DNA from: Chitinophaga barathri
GTDB lineage: Bacteria; Bacteroidota; Bacteroidia; Chitinophagales; Chitinophagaceae
Direction of reading: 5' to 3'
Length of the DNA: 64,000 nucleotides
Assembly: GCF_003807585.1 (NCBI RefSeq)
Contig: NZ_RMBX01000005.1
Coordinates: 186,001-250,000, forward strand
Below the pieces are notes generated by a model. That model saw only the letters and a program-made list of their open reading frames with translations, ran no database searches and was not told where the DNA came from. Each line of letters starts with the position of its first letter. Positions within the stretch are counted from its first letter, which is position 1. This document shows, piece by piece, positions 8,317 through 17,789 of this stretch. Made by a program: the position numbers and the translations under genes.

Positions 8317-9165
8317 TTACTTTTTGTGGAGTTTTTTCCTGTATTGTGAAGGGTTGTCGCCGGTGATCTTTTTAAAGATCCGGGTGAAATGGCTCTGATC
8401 CGAAAAACCGGTCAGGTAACCGATGTCCGTCAGGGAATAAGAAGGATCAGCCATCAGTTGTATCGCCTTTTCTATGCGCTGTTTCCGGATATAGTCACCG
8501 AATGACAGGTTGTCGAAGTGTTTGGAGAATTCCCGGGAAAGGTAAGAAGGATTAATATCCAGGTCTTTAGACAGTTCTTTCAGGCTGAGGTTGGTATCGA
8601 TATGATCCTGGATCATTTCCTTTAGTTCCTTCGCCCATGCCGGCATTCGTTTCCCACCCTCCTGCCTGGATCTGATGAACCTGTTAAATACTTCCAGCAG
8701 CAAATGTTCAAAGGGTTGCTGCGTATGTTTTTCCTGTTGAAGGTGGGCCGCCCAGCTGTAAAGCGCATCGTAGATCAGCATACCTTTTTCCAGCAGATCA
8801 TGATCATCTTTGTGGTTATAGGCCAACCCGGCGGATATTGCCCAAAGACCCGACGCCTGTGCTGAAATATCGTGACGATCCGTATCAGCCCCTCTTACAA
8901 TAGGCGCCATTGACTTTACAGCGGGGTCCTTTATCTTGTATTTTTTAACCAGGTAATCAAATGTACATTCGTCCCCGTAATGCGTCAGCTCCACATCCGG
9001 CACATCAAAAGGAATGGCCTGTAGCGCCATTGCCTGCGGAACAACTTCCTCAAACGGGACATAGATAAACTCAGCCTCCGGGTCAATGAATTTGCGAATG
9101 AGCCATGGGCAGGCGAGACGGTCTATTTTAGGATGTTCCCTGGTGATCCATTTCATACATTTCAA
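8317..9165 (-). CDS. Fusion of ChrB chromate-resistance domain and AraC-type DNA-binding domain
   Basis: A 282-aa protein. Residues 1-140 match the C-terminal ChrB/Chrome_Resist domain: WITREHPKIDRLACPWLIRK, FIDPEAEFIYVP, IPFDVPDVELTHYGDECTFD, IVRGADTDRHD and GMLIYDALYSW. Residues about 180-280 are an AraC/XylS pair of helix-turn-helix motifs (LSLKELSKDLDINPSYLSRE and SLTDIGYLTGFSDQSHFTRI). In proteobacteria ChrB regulates chrA and senses chromate; here the sensor part appears joined directly to an AraC DNA-binding part, giving a likely one-component chromate sensor. It leads the leftward unit ending in chrA, with a palindrome in the 91-bp gap after it. Confidence 0.85.
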   Translation of the reverse strand: MKCMKWITREHPKIDRLACPWLIRKFIDPEAEFIYVPFEEVVPQAMALQAIPFDVPDVELTHYGDECTFDYLVKKYKIKDPAVKSMAPIVRGADTDRHDISAQASGLWAISAGLAYNHKDDHDLLEKGMLIYDALYSWAAHLQQEKHTQQPFEHLLLEVFNRFIRSRQEGGKRMPAWAKELKEMIQDHIDTNLSLKELSKDLDINPSYLSREFSKHFDNLSFGDYIRKQRIEKAIQLMADPSYSLTDIGYLTGFSDQSHFTRIFKKITGDNPSQYRKKLHKK

Positions 9166-9222
9166 TATAAATCATTTCAGCCGCGGTAACAAAGAATTAA
9201 TATTCCGTTACGGGCATATCGC

Positions 9223-9230
9223 TAGTTTTG
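9223..9230 (+). promoter_or_regulatory. Bacteroidota -7 box (TAGTTTTG) for the ECF sigma gene
   Basis: TAGTTTTG matches TAnnTTTG exactly and lies 19 bases before the sigma-factor ATG at 9250, implying a leader of roughly a dozen bases. No convincing -33 TTTG was seen. Confidence 0.55.
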
Positions 9231-9249
9231 CAGAAATACCACGCAGCCG

Positions 9250-9843
9250 ATGTATTCAAATTGGCCTGAACTGGACGGATCCGTTGCGGAACTGTTTTTA
9301 AAGGGGGACAAAGAGGCATTTACTACAATATATCACTCGTTTGCACCGGGGCTGCTTTCCTATGCCACTACCATCTGCGGCTCGCAGGAACAGGCAAAAG
9401 ACATCATCCAGGATGTATTCGTGGTGTGCTGGGAAAAAAGAAAACAGATCACGGCGGATCAGCTGGACCGGTGGCTGATAAAAGTAACCAAAAACATGTC
9501 CGTCAAAGCCTTCCGCCGGAATGTACTGACAGCCGGGTATCTCACGGACGGCAGCCTCGAAATGGCGGATGAAATCCCGGAAGACAATACTCCCTATCTC
9601 GAAGAAGCCCTGAAGATCGTCAATGCACTGCCTCCCGAAAGAAAAAAGATTTTCCTGCTGAGCCGCATCCACCAGAAAAGTTACCGTGAAATAGCGGAAG
9701 AGCTGGGCATCTCCGTAAAAACAGTCGAAAACCAGATATCCTCCGCATTAAAACATATCCGCTGCCAGGTGCCTGTCAGCGAAGCCGTTTTTCTCCTCTG
9801 CATCGTATTGATGCCCCTGAAAACGCCACCCATCGGCCTTTAA
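9250..9843 (+). CDS. RNA polymerase ECF sigma factor
   Basis: A 197-aa ECF sigma factor of the Bacteroidota FecI-like group that works with FecR anti-sigma proteins. Region 2 is visible at residues about 25-90 (YATTICGSQEQAKDIIQDVFVVCWEKR) and region 4 at about 120-180, including the helix-turn-helix SYREIAEELGISVKTVENQI. The last 20 residues (VFLLCIVLMPLKTP) are hydrophobic, a common tail in this group. The FecR and TonB receptor genes follow in order, so it probably drives this uptake operon in response to a signal from the receptor. Confidence 0.9.
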   Translation: MYSNWPELDGSVAELFLKGDKEAFTTIYHSFAPGLLSYATTICGSQEQAKDIIQDVFVVCWEKRKQITADQLDRWLIKVTKNMSVKAFRRNVLTAGYLTDGSLEMADEIPEDNTPYLEEALKIVNALPPERKKIFLLSRIHQKSYREIAEELGISVKTVENQISSALKHIRCQVPVSEAVFLLCIVLMPLKTPPIGL

Positions 9844-9933
9844 GCCTTACACTTCCACTCTTAACATTATGGTAACTTTGCCGGATAGGGGTTTTTGCCC
9901 GCTCCCGGGATATATCCCAAACCAACACGCTGA

Positions 9934-10884
9934 ATGGATCGCGAAGAGCTCATTGCCTTAATCGAAAAATTTCATCAGAAGTCCATTACCGACCTTGAAC
10001 TGGCCAGGTTAAAAATGTTCGTGGGCCAGCCCGGCGCACAGGAATTGCTGGAAAATACCGACTTCCCCATTTTACGGCGGGAGCCGCAGACGCTTCCGGC
10101 CGATATCTACGAAGGCATCTCCCGGCGCATTGCAGTGGCGGACAAAAAACGGTCAGGAAAAAAAATATACCTGCAACTGGCAGCGGCGGCTTCCGTGGCG
10201 CTGGTCGTATCTTTTGCCGCCTGGTGGTGGGCCCCGCCTTCCGCCCAACCCCTGAAATGGGCCAAAGTACAGGCCCTGCCCGGCGAACGGAAAAAAATAA
10301 TATTGCCGGACAGCAGCGTGGTATACCTGAACGCGGGAAGTTCGCTTTCCTATCCTGAAAAATATGATACCCTGCGCCAGGTACACCTGGAAGGCGAAGC
10401 GTTTTTCGAGATCGGGCAAAATGCCGAGCAGCCGTTTATCGTACGCACCGCTTATACCACTACAAGGGTATTGGGTACCCGTTTCAACATTGAAGCGCAT
10501 GAAAGGGAAGGCATCACCAGGGTGGCGCTTGTGGAAGGAAAGGTGGAAACCGGTGACAGCCTTCATAAGGTCATCCTCTCCCCCGGAACGATGGCGCTGC
10601 ATGAAAACAGCACGGGCCGGCAGTCTGTACAGGATATTGAAGGAAATGTGGCCGGCTGGATAAAAGGAGAACTGGTATTCAACGGCGTTTCGCTGGCGGA
10701 AGCCTTACAACGCATCGGCGAGGCTTATAACATTCAGGTTGCCCTGCGCCCTGGCGCCGGCCGCTCTTACAGCATTACAGGGCATTTCCAGAAAGAAAGC
10801 CCGGAGAAGATACTCAACGCCCTGCTGGCCGTTTACGGGCTGAAGTGGCGGCACTCGGACGGGATTTATGAAGTATATCAATAG
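9934..10884 (+). CDS. FecR-family anti-sigma/sigma-regulator protein
   Basis: A 316-aa single-pass inner-membrane protein. The cytosolic N-terminus (to about residue 70) binds the sigma factor. A transmembrane helix spans about residues 74-94 (LQLAAAASVALVVSFAAWWW). The periplasmic part contains the FecR domain (ALPGERKKIILPDSSVVYLN, LEGEAFFEI, RVLGTRFNIEAH, VALVEGKVE) and a C-terminal DUF4974-like domain (FNGVSLAEALQRIGEAYNIQ ... YSITGHFQKESPEKILNALL). It links the TonB receptor encoded next to the preceding sigma factor. The gap to the sigma gene is 90 bases. Confidence 0.92.
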   Translation: MDREELIALIEKFHQKSITDLELARLKMFVGQPGAQELLENTDFPILRREPQTLPADIYEGISRRIAVADKKRSGKKIYLQLAAAASVALVVSFAAWWWAPPSAQPLKWAKVQALPGERKKIILPDSSVVYLNAGSSLSYPEKYDTLRQVHLEGEAFFEIGQNAEQPFIVRTAYTTTRVLGTRFNIEAHEREGITRVALVEGKVETGDSLHKVILSPGTMALHENSTGRQSVQDIEGNVAGWIKGELVFNGVSLAEALQRIGEAYNIQVALRPGAGRSYSITGHFQKESPEKILNALLAVYGLKWRHSDGIYEVYQ

Positions 10885-10969
10885 TCGTTTTTTTACCGCA
10901 GTGCGGCATTTTATAGTATGACAAGCGCATACGACCCTCATGGAAATTAGTTAAACAAAGAAAAAAATT

Positions 10970-13900
10970 ATGGGAAAAAGATTTACCCGCCAAAGGCGAT
11001 ACGGGATGTTATGCCTGTGCCTGTCCCTCTGCCTTTTATCAGCGGCCGCTTTGGCGCAGTCAGGTTATCCGCAGTTGCAGGAAAAGATCACATTAGGTTT
11101 TCAGCGCACCACCGCTTCCGCCGTTATCCGGGAAATAGCCCGCCAGGCCGGTACACGCTCATTCCTTTTTGATGCGAACCTGCTGGAAAGCCGCAAAATG
11201 GAAAACGTGCAATATAAGAATGAGGCGTTGGGGAAAATACTGGATGAGCTAAAACGTAAGTACGCGCTGGATTTTACGGTGAATGACAAATATATTTCCG
11301 TAAAGCTCCTCCCTTTGCCCTCCGCATCCAAAACTAAAACGCTGCAGGAAGAAAATGCCCTGCAGGGGAAAGTGCTCGACGCAAAAACGAATGAGGCATT
11401 GCCCGGTGTGTCGTTGCTGGTGAAAGGCACCAAAACGGGCATGGTTACGGACGCGGCCGGAACGTTCCGGCTGGTGCCCGGCCAATCCAACGGCACGCTG
11501 GTATTTTATTACATCGGTTACAAACTACAGGAATACAATTTCGACAGCTCCCGTACGGCATTCACCATCAAACTGGAATCTTCCGCCACCGCGCTTTCCG
11601 TTTTTGATGTACAGGCCACCCGCCGTTCCCTGCAACCAGTGCAACACACCGGCGAACGCGAGCTGATCCAGGAGATCAGGCAGGCGGGCAGCGTGGTATC
11701 CGGGATTTCGTCGGAGCTGATCGCCAAAATGGCGGACGTGAACGCAGCACAGGTAGCACGGCGCATTGCCGGCGTAACGCTGACGGATGAACAGTTCCTG
11801 GTGGTACGCGGCATGAACCAGCGTTACAACGTCACCTATCTGGGAGACAACATCGCGCCCAGCACGGAACAATACAGCCGCGCTTTCGCCATGAACCTGC
11901 TGCCCTCCAGGATCGTGGACAAGATCCTGGTCTATAAATCCCCACGGGCAGATCTTTTTGGTGATTTTGCCGGTGCAGCCGTGAAAGTGTACACCAAAGA
12001 CGCGCTGGCCGTGAAACACTTTGACGTGGGCCTGCGCATCGGTTATGTGCCCGGCAGCACGCTGGAAAACTACAATACCTACAAAGGCGGCAAACTGGAC
12101 TGGCTGGGCGTGGATGACGGAACAAGGAAGTTACCCTCTTCCGTACCGGGTTACGGGGATTTCCGGAAAGCCAATTTAACGCAGGGGGAATATGTAAGGT
12201 CTTTTTCCCCGACACTGAACTATGGCACGAGAATCGCCCTGCCCGACCTGCAGATCACCGCTAATTATTACAACAGCTTTAAAATAGGTAGCGCCCGCCT
12301 GTATAACATCACGGGACTGAGCTATACAGCTGAAACGCGTTCCTTTGATGTATACCGGCAGGTCAATAATCTCTATTCATCTTTACTGAATTACCAACAG
12401 GCTTCCATCAGCACCGAAACGCAAAGCACGGAAGAAGCCACGGTCAACCTGATGCAGAATTTTATGCTGCGTCTTAACGACAGGCATAACATTTACTTCC
12501 GGAATTTTGTATTACAGCAAGGCCGGAAAAATACAATCGACAGGATACAAAGACCTAATACCTACCCGGACACCCTGGGGCGATATGGCTTTGAGGCCAG
12601 TTACTGGAACAGGAACATTGTGTTGGATTACCGGGAACGTTTTCTCTATGCGGGAAACCTCGGTGGCATGCATGGTTTGTTTGGAGGAAAACATCAATTG
12701 AACTGGAACCTGGGGATCACCCTTACAAGAAACGAAACACCGGATCAGCGGATCACCCGCTTCATCAACAGCGAATATCCCTTTCTCAACTTCAACCTGG
12801 GCGGGCCGCAGGATTTTGATCTTGGCTGGCGCGCGGACGACCGTTTTGGTAAGGTGCCCGTCAATTACGATATGCAGGGTACCGCCGCCCGCGTATATAC
12901 GCGGCTCAAAGAGCAGGTGTACAATGCTTCACTGGATTATACTATCCCCATCCGGCCCTGGCTGGAAGCGAAAGCCGGCACATACCAGTTATTCAAACAA
13001 AGGGAAATTGCCCGGCGCTCTTACCTGGTATATGACGGGGAACTCACGGCAGGCAACAGGCCCAACCTCATCAAATCGATCACTGAAGGAGAGGAATATA
13101 AGCTGCCCGGTTCTACCCAGTATGTGGACCCTACGCTCTTTCGTTTCAGCCTGCAGGACCTGGGTAAAGTATGGAGCCATGATTATTTCAGGGAAGACGG
13201 ATCCGGTTTGCGGGTAGAAGACCGTACCAGTTCTATGGATTCCTACCGCGCCTCAGAGCAGAACAATGCAGGATTCATCATGGCTACCGCGAAACCCTTT
13301 GATGGCAAGCTGGAGCTGAACGGCGGATTGCGTATGGAATACGATCTTTTACAACTGGCTGCCGTAGTCCCCTCGCTGGTATTGCCTGATAAACGGGTTG
13401 GCCCTACTATCCTGGTGAACCGCTCCCGTCTTTCCTGGCTGCCTTCCTTTAACGGGTCCTGGCTCCCGTCCGAATCCTGGGTGCTGCGCGCCGCATACGG
13501 CAAAACGGTGAACAGGCCTGAATTCAGGGAAGTATCTCCTTTCCGTGATTATGATTATGCCAATAATCAAATGATCAATGGCAACCCCGCATTGGTGCAA
13601 TCAGATATTTCCAATTACGACCTCCGGCTGGAATTGTACCCGCAAAAAAACAAGGGGGAGATGATGAGCATCGGTGCTTTTTATAAAAGGTTGAAAAATC
13701 CCATCGAACGGATCCTCTTTTCCATCAGCACCGCCGCCGCAGAGCTAACCGCCTACGATAATATCACCTATACCAATATTGATGAAGCAGTAGTACAGGG
13801 AATTGAAGTGGACATCAGGAAGAACCTGAATTTTATTCCCGGTAAATTCTTCCGCAGGTTATCCGTGCTGTTCAACAGTTCCATCATCCAAAGCCGTGTG

Positions 13901-14404
13901 AACGGGGCCTTTATCGCGACCATACCCGGTTCCGGTTCCGTATTTATTGATACGGCCAACAACCGTCCGCTGCAGGGGCAGGCGCCTTATGTGGTAAATG
14001 CCGGCCTTTTCTACGAAGACGTTGAGCGGGGCAGTAAAATAGCGTTGAACTACAATACTTCTGGCACCAGCATCTACGCGGTAGGTAAATTTACCAACCC
14101 GGCCAACAGCAACGTAGAATACCGTGGGTCCATACTGGAGCTGCCGCGGCATCTGCTGGATCTTTCCTATACCCAGCAGTTCGCCAGGCGCTGGCAGATG
14201 AAGCTGAGCATCAATAACCTGCTCAACGAAGACATAAGGTTTGTGGAAGATCATAACAGGGACAGTAAATATCAGCCGGAAGCCTTCACCGGTCAAACAC
14301 AATCGCTTATCGGCAGGAATGTTCCCGTTTACGAAGGAGATAACATCTCCAGGCGGTGGAGCCCGGGGCGGAATGTACAAGCCAATCTGACCTATTCTTT
14401 TTAA
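10970..14404 (+). CDS. TonB-dependent receptor with STN signalling domain
   Basis: A 1144-aa outer-membrane receptor. After a signal peptide (to about residue 30) comes an STN domain (about 45-115, ITLGFQRTTASAVIREIARQ), which contacts FecR. A carboxypeptidase-regulatory-like domain follows (about 130-205, LQGKVLDAKTNEALPGVSLL), then the plug (from about 225, with AAQVARRIAGVTLTDEQFLV) and a 22-strand-type barrel ending in SPGRNVQANLTYSF. It has no SusD partner and is followed by two lipoproteins, so it looks like a FecA-style signalling receptor rather than a glycan SusC. The substrate is unknown. A long receptor with RVDKILVYKSPRADLFGDFA-like plug text is common in Bacteroidota. Confidence 0.9.
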   Translation: MGKRFTRQRRYGMLCLCLSLCLLSAAALAQSGYPQLQEKITLGFQRTTASAVIREIARQAGTRSFLFDANLLESRKMENVQYKNEALGKILDELKRKYALDFTVNDKYISVKLLPLPSASKTKTLQEENALQGKVLDAKTNEALPGVSLLVKGTKTGMVTDAAGTFRLVPGQSNGTLVFYYIGYKLQEYNFDSSRTAFTIKLESSATALSVFDVQATRRSLQPVQHTGERELIQEIRQAGSVVSGISSELIAKMADVNAAQVARRIAGVTLTDEQFLVVRGMNQRYNVTYLGDNIAPSTEQYSRAFAMNLLPSRIVDKILVYKSPRADLFGDFAGAAVKVYTKDALAVKHFDVGLRIGYVPGSTLENYNTYKGGKLDWLGVDDGTRKLPSSVPGYGDFRKANLTQGEYVRSFSPTLNYGTRIALPDLQITANYYNSFKIGSARLYNITGLSYTAETRSFDVYRQVNNLYSSLLNYQQASISTETQSTEEATVNLMQNFMLRLNDRHNIYFRNFVLQQGRKNTIDRIQRPNTYPDTLGRYGFEASYWNRNIVLDYRERFLYAGNLGGMHGLFGGKHQLNWNLGITLTRNETPDQRITRFINSEYPFLNFNLGGPQDFDLGWRADDRFGKVPVNYDMQGTAARVYTRLKEQVYNASLDYTIPIRPWLEAKAGTYQLFKQREIARRSYLVYDGELTAGNRPNLIKSITEGEEYKLPGSTQYVDPTLFRFSLQDLGKVWSHDYFREDGSGLRVEDRTSSMDSYRASEQNNAGFIMATAKPFDGKLELNGGLRMEYDLLQLAAVVPSLVLPDKRVGPTILVNRSRLSWLPSFNGSWLPSESWVLRAAYGKTVNRPEFREVSPFRDYDYANNQMINGNPALVQSDISNYDLRLELYPQKNKGEMMSIGAFYKRLKNPIERILFSISTAAAELTAYDNITYTNIDEAVVQGIEVDIRKNLNFIPGKFFRRLSVLFNSSIIQSRVNGAFIATIPGSGSVFIDTANNRPLQGQAPYVVNAGLFYEDVERGSKIALNYNTSGTSIYAVGKFTNPANSNVEYRGSILELPRHLLDLSYTQQFARRWQMKLSINNLLNEDIRFVEDHNRDSKYQPEAFTGQTQSLIGRNVPVYEGDNISRRWSPGRNVQANLTYSF

Positions 14405-14412
14405 ACCGGAAA

Positions 14413-16068
14413 ATGAACCTATTTATGAAACATGCCTGCCTGCTTGTTCTTTCATTTACCATACTGGCTACGGCCTGCCAAAAGACGGGGCAATTCTATG
14501 ACCAGCTGGATAACCTGCCAAGGGCTAACCAACTCGCCGGCAATTCATATGCCGTTGGCGATACTTTAGTCCTCACCGGCAAGTTCGGTGCGGGCAAAGC
14601 AGACCTGAAAATTTCAATCGGCGGCGTGGACGCCTCCGTGATCTCCCTCGTTTCGCGGGACAGCAGCTACACACAGAACGATGTGCTGTACAACTACACC
14701 CTCGATGTTGCGAAAGTTCTGATCACTACACCCATGATCGGGCAGCAGCAACCGGTGATCGTATCAGTAAACGGCATCGGCAGTACCGTGGCCGCCATCC
14801 TGGTGAGTAAAGACAAGCTTGTTCCGGCCCGTACGGACACGCTTACTTACCTGGATCCGGCAGTGGCCAAAGAAGCTCTCCGAATGCCGGCCGGCACCCG
14901 GATAGTACCCAATTACACACCAGGCGCGGCTATTGTATTCATGAGCGGGGATAGCCTGGTGACCTGGCAGGAAGGAAATATCCGCCGGGGCAAAGTAACC
15001 TGGGAAGACAACTACGGTCCTTTTACATTGATAGATCCTTCCAGCGAACACTTCGGCTTTGGCTCGGACCCCGCAGGTAACAACCTCTACATCTCCTGCC
15101 TCACCAGGGACGCCCGGCTGCCAGGCACCAATCAATCCGCCATCAGGCTGATGAAAGTATCCCTGCGGGATTACAGCGTCACCACGCTTAACCGCACTGT
15201 CATACCTACCGATGCCAGCTTTATTGACGAAGCCTATTATGATCTGGATACCGTGAAAAAAGAGGGCAACATCAGCCAGGTGTTCCTCCCTGTCATGAAA
15301 AACATATATGCAAACAGCAAAGGAGAGCTGTACTTCAGTGGCCCGGCACTCAATTGGATTGCAACAACGGGAAAAGCGTCCCCTTCTATACAAAGCAATT
15401 TAACCCTGGCCGGCATGGATGCTTCCGGCACCTTCCGGTACCTGGCAAAAGCGAGTAATAACAGCCGCCAGTTCTTCGTGGTGCGTACCCGTAAAGGCGG
15501 CAGGATAAACGGCGCTTACGATTTCATTCCCAATATCACAACAGTGCTCAACTATAACAGGCTGCTGGGCATTGATGCGGAAAACGACCTGCTGTATGGA
15601 TACACTGTCACCAGTCTCGGTGCCACTTCGTATACCATTTCCACCTTCTATTGTTATAATCTCGCACAGCAAAGACAATTCGGTGAATTCACCTATAAAC
15701 TGAACAATCAGGTCCCTACCATAACAGACGGCCCCTTTGATGTAGTGGAAGGAAATTATACTGAAACATCCGGTACCGGCGCACGCATTTTCCAATGGCC
15801 GGCTCCGGGCCTGCCCGGTGTGCTGTTCGCCACACAGCAGCAGGATATGCAGGACGGGCTCAGGTCAATCAAAATGGTCAATTTCAATAACCGGACCGTC
15901 AGCACCTATGCACCCTTTATCCAGGGATATTCTCCAGGCAGCAAATACCGGCTGGGCATAGGGGGCGACGTTGTGGGTTACACCGCGTCAAAGCAGCCCT
16001 TAATGGTCCGCACCAATGAAACAGACGTAACCATTAACGAAGTATTGCTGATGGCTCCTGTACAGTAA
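14413..16068 (+). CDS. Large surface lipoprotein associated with the TonB receptor
   Basis: About 551 aa from the ATG at 14413; the frame is open from 14356 but that part overlaps the receptor gene. The signal peptide ends in a lipobox-like LATAC (about residue 20). Residues about 35-135 resemble an IPT/TIG-type beta-sandwich (YAVGDTLVLTGKFGAG, repeated valine/serine strands ending VAAILVSKDKL). The remainder has blade-like repeats (FGSDPAGNNLYISCLTRD, YANSKGELYFSGPALNWIAT) suggesting a beta-propeller. It starts 8 bases after the receptor stop and is probably an accessory ligand-binding protein. I do not recognise a named family. Confidence 0.7.
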   Translation: MNLFMKHACLLVLSFTILATACQKTGQFYDQLDNLPRANQLAGNSYAVGDTLVLTGKFGAGKADLKISIGGVDASVISLVSRDSSYTQNDVLYNYTLDVAKVLITTPMIGQQQPVIVSVNGIGSTVAAILVSKDKLVPARTDTLTYLDPAVAKEALRMPAGTRIVPNYTPGAAIVFMSGDSLVTWQEGNIRRGKVTWEDNYGPFTLIDPSSEHFGFGSDPAGNNLYISCLTRDARLPGTNQSAIRLMKVSLRDYSVTTLNRTVIPTDASFIDEAYYDLDTVKKEGNISQVFLPVMKNIYANSKGELYFSGPALNWIATTGKASPSIQSNLTLAGMDASGTFRYLAKASNNSRQFFVVRTRKGGRINGAYDFIPNITTVLNYNRLLGIDAENDLLYGYTVTSLGATSYTISTFYCYNLAQQRQFGEFTYKLNNQVPTITDGPFDVVEGNYTETSGTGARIFQWPAPGLPGVLFATQQQDMQDGLRSIKMVNFNNRTVSTYAPFIQGYSPGSKYRLGIGGDVVGYTASKQPLMVRTNETDVTINEVLLMAPVQ

Positions 16069-16097
16069 AAATATTCATTCAATTCAATTAAAGACAA

Positions 16098-16934
16098 ATG
16101 AAATCACATCATTATATCCTCGCATTCTTACTGGTGGCTTGCAATCCATCAAAAGAGGCAGACAGCATCACTACGCCTGATGCATCAGTCAACTACTTTA
16201 ATGCTTCCGAAGGGATCTCTATTTTCCCGGGAATAAAAGCTGTATATGTGGACGTGATGGACACCACTAAAGTGAATCCCATCCAGTTCACAGGCGTAAC
16301 TTCCATCGGGGAAACTTATCCGGCGCTGCAAAGCCCCGGCCCGTCAGGAACGGCAGGCATACTGCCATTGAGGCAATCTCCCGGCATGCATCGTTTTATT
16401 TACACCAACGGAAAAAAACAGGTGTTGGCAGATACTACCTTTAACCTGACGCCTGGTGAAAAACATACCTTTTATGCCTATGATGACGCTGACAGCCTGC
16501 TCCACCGTTCCCATGTTTTACACATCGTGGAGAATACAAGCGCGGGTGAAGATGAATGCCGCTTCCGGCTCCTGCACCTCAGCAGCGATTTCGGGGAGCT
16601 GCACTGTTATTATATTAAAGAAGACGGAACGAAGGTCTTCCCTTCAAGCCTGCCGCAAAAAATGAAACACGGCAGCTATTCTGACTTTATCCAGGTAGAC
16701 ACGTCGGCTGTCGGAACAGACGGGAACGCATACCTGCAATTTTTCACAGGCACAGATACGGCCACTGCAAGAGCTACGGCAACTATTCCATACCGTAAGG
16801 GCCGTTCGTACGCTGTGGTGGTAAAAGGAATAGTGACGCAAAAATATGTACCATACAAAGACCCTGCTTCCCCCGATCCCATATTCGTGCAGGTATATGC
16901 AAATGTACTGGCGCGTGTAAGGACAATTAACTGA
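16098..16934 (+). CDS. DUF4397-like lipoprotein
   Basis: A 278-aa exported protein with a short signal peptide ending LLVAC (lipobox near residue 15). Two similar modules are visible, beginning at SVNYFNASEGISIF and at CRFRLLHLSSDFGELHCYYI, with AGILPLRQSPGMHRFIYTNG between; this is the pattern of DUF4397 (VRVVNASPDAPAVDVYV-type) domains. It closes the sigma-FecR-receptor operon, 29 bases after the previous gene and just before a hairpin terminator, and is likely a surface accessory. Confidence 0.65.
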   Translation: MKSHHYILAFLLVACNPSKEADSITTPDASVNYFNASEGISIFPGIKAVYVDVMDTTKVNPIQFTGVTSIGETYPALQSPGPSGTAGILPLRQSPGMHRFIYTNGKKQVLADTTFNLTPGEKHTFYAYDDADSLLHRSHVLHIVENTSAGEDECRFRLLHLSSDFGELHCYYIKEDGTKVFPSSLPQKMKHGSYSDFIQVDTSAVGTDGNAYLQFFTGTDTATARATATIPYRKGRSYAVVVKGIVTQKYVPYKDPASPDPIFVQVYANVLARVRTIN

Positions 16935-16945
16935 TACGGAAACCC

Positions 16946-16984
16946 TGCAAAAAAGGCCATCTCCCACGGGCGGTGGCTTTTTGC
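16946..16984. terminator. Bidirectional terminator between convergent genes
   Basis: GCAAAAAAGGCCA (from 16947) pairs imperfectly with TGGCTTTTTGC (ending 16984) around a C/G-rich loop. The A/T tracts on both sides allow use in both directions, between the lipoprotein operon and the tlpA-like gene. Confidence 0.7.
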
Positions 16985-16986
16985 AT

Positions 16987-17769
16987 TTAACGGGTTTCTA
17001 CCTCCAATGCGTCCGCCAGTTCACCCACTGTTCCCATCACTTTTGAGATATTCCCTTTTTTATTGATGATCATATGCGTGGGATAAGACATGATCCCCAA
17101 TCCCTCCATGTAACTCTCGGGTACGGATATCACAGCATAATTAAATACCGTCTTCTTTTTGAAAGCCCGTAATTCATCCGCTGTATCAAAAGCAAAACTG
17201 ATGAACTGAACATCCCCGCGGTTGCTGTATTTTGTTTGCAGCTCGTTTAATTCTGGCATTTCTTTCACGCAAACCCCGCAGTGAATGAACCAGAATTTGA
17301 GCACCAGCGTTTTCCCCGTTGTTGTTTCTTTGTTGTATGGTGTGCCATTGATGTCCGTAAAAGCCATCACCGGGTATTGTTCTCCTTCTCTTTTAAAATA
17401 TTTATACTGTTCCTCCCCATATTGAGCAATGGCATTGGCCACACCGGGTTTTACAGAGGCCGGCAGTTTATATAACTTATACCGGATAGATGAATCGGCC
17501 GAAACAAGCCGCAGGGGAAGGTATCCGGATGCATATTGTTGCAGGAACAGTTCCCGGCTGATCTCTTGTAGCGCGGTGTCGTACGCCTTATAAGGAACGG
17601 AAAGTTTCAGGTGATCTGTTTTGTAATAATAAAAATTTGCGTAGCTGCTTAAGATACTGTCGGGTGAAACCAGCGGCTCATCTGGTTTCAGGGAAGCTGG
17701 CTTACCTCCTGGTTGGGAGCAGGCTGCAAAAAGTAACAAAGCAGAGAGAGATAACGTGTGAATTTTCAT
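16987..17769 (-). CDS. TlpA-family thioredoxin-like lipoprotein
   Basis: A 260-aa protein. The signal peptide ends FAACS, a lipobox. The C-terminal half (about 130-260) is a TlpA/ResA-type thioredoxin fold: TLVLKFWFIHCGVCVKEMPE carries the CxxC active site as CGVC, and MSYPTHMIINKKG supplies the cis-proline. The N-terminal 120 residues form a non-thioredoxin domain typical of Bacteroidota TlpA proteins. It likely reduces or rearranges disulfides in the periplasm. It stands between the terminator and an AraC gene on the same strand (20 bases). Confidence 0.85.
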   Translation of the reverse strand: MKIHTLSLSALLLFAACSQPGGKPASLKPDEPLVSPDSILSSYANFYYYKTDHLKLSVPYKAYDTALQEISRELFLQQYASGYLPLRLVSADSSIRYKLYKLPASVKPGVANAIAQYGEEQYKYFKREGEQYPVMAFTDINGTPYNKETTTGKTLVLKFWFIHCGVCVKEMPELNELQTKYSNRGDVQFISFAFDTADELRAFKKKTVFNYAVISVPESYMEGLGIMSYPTHMIINKKGNISKVMGTVGELADALEVETR

Positions 17770-17789
17770 AGTACCTAAAATTTAATGGA

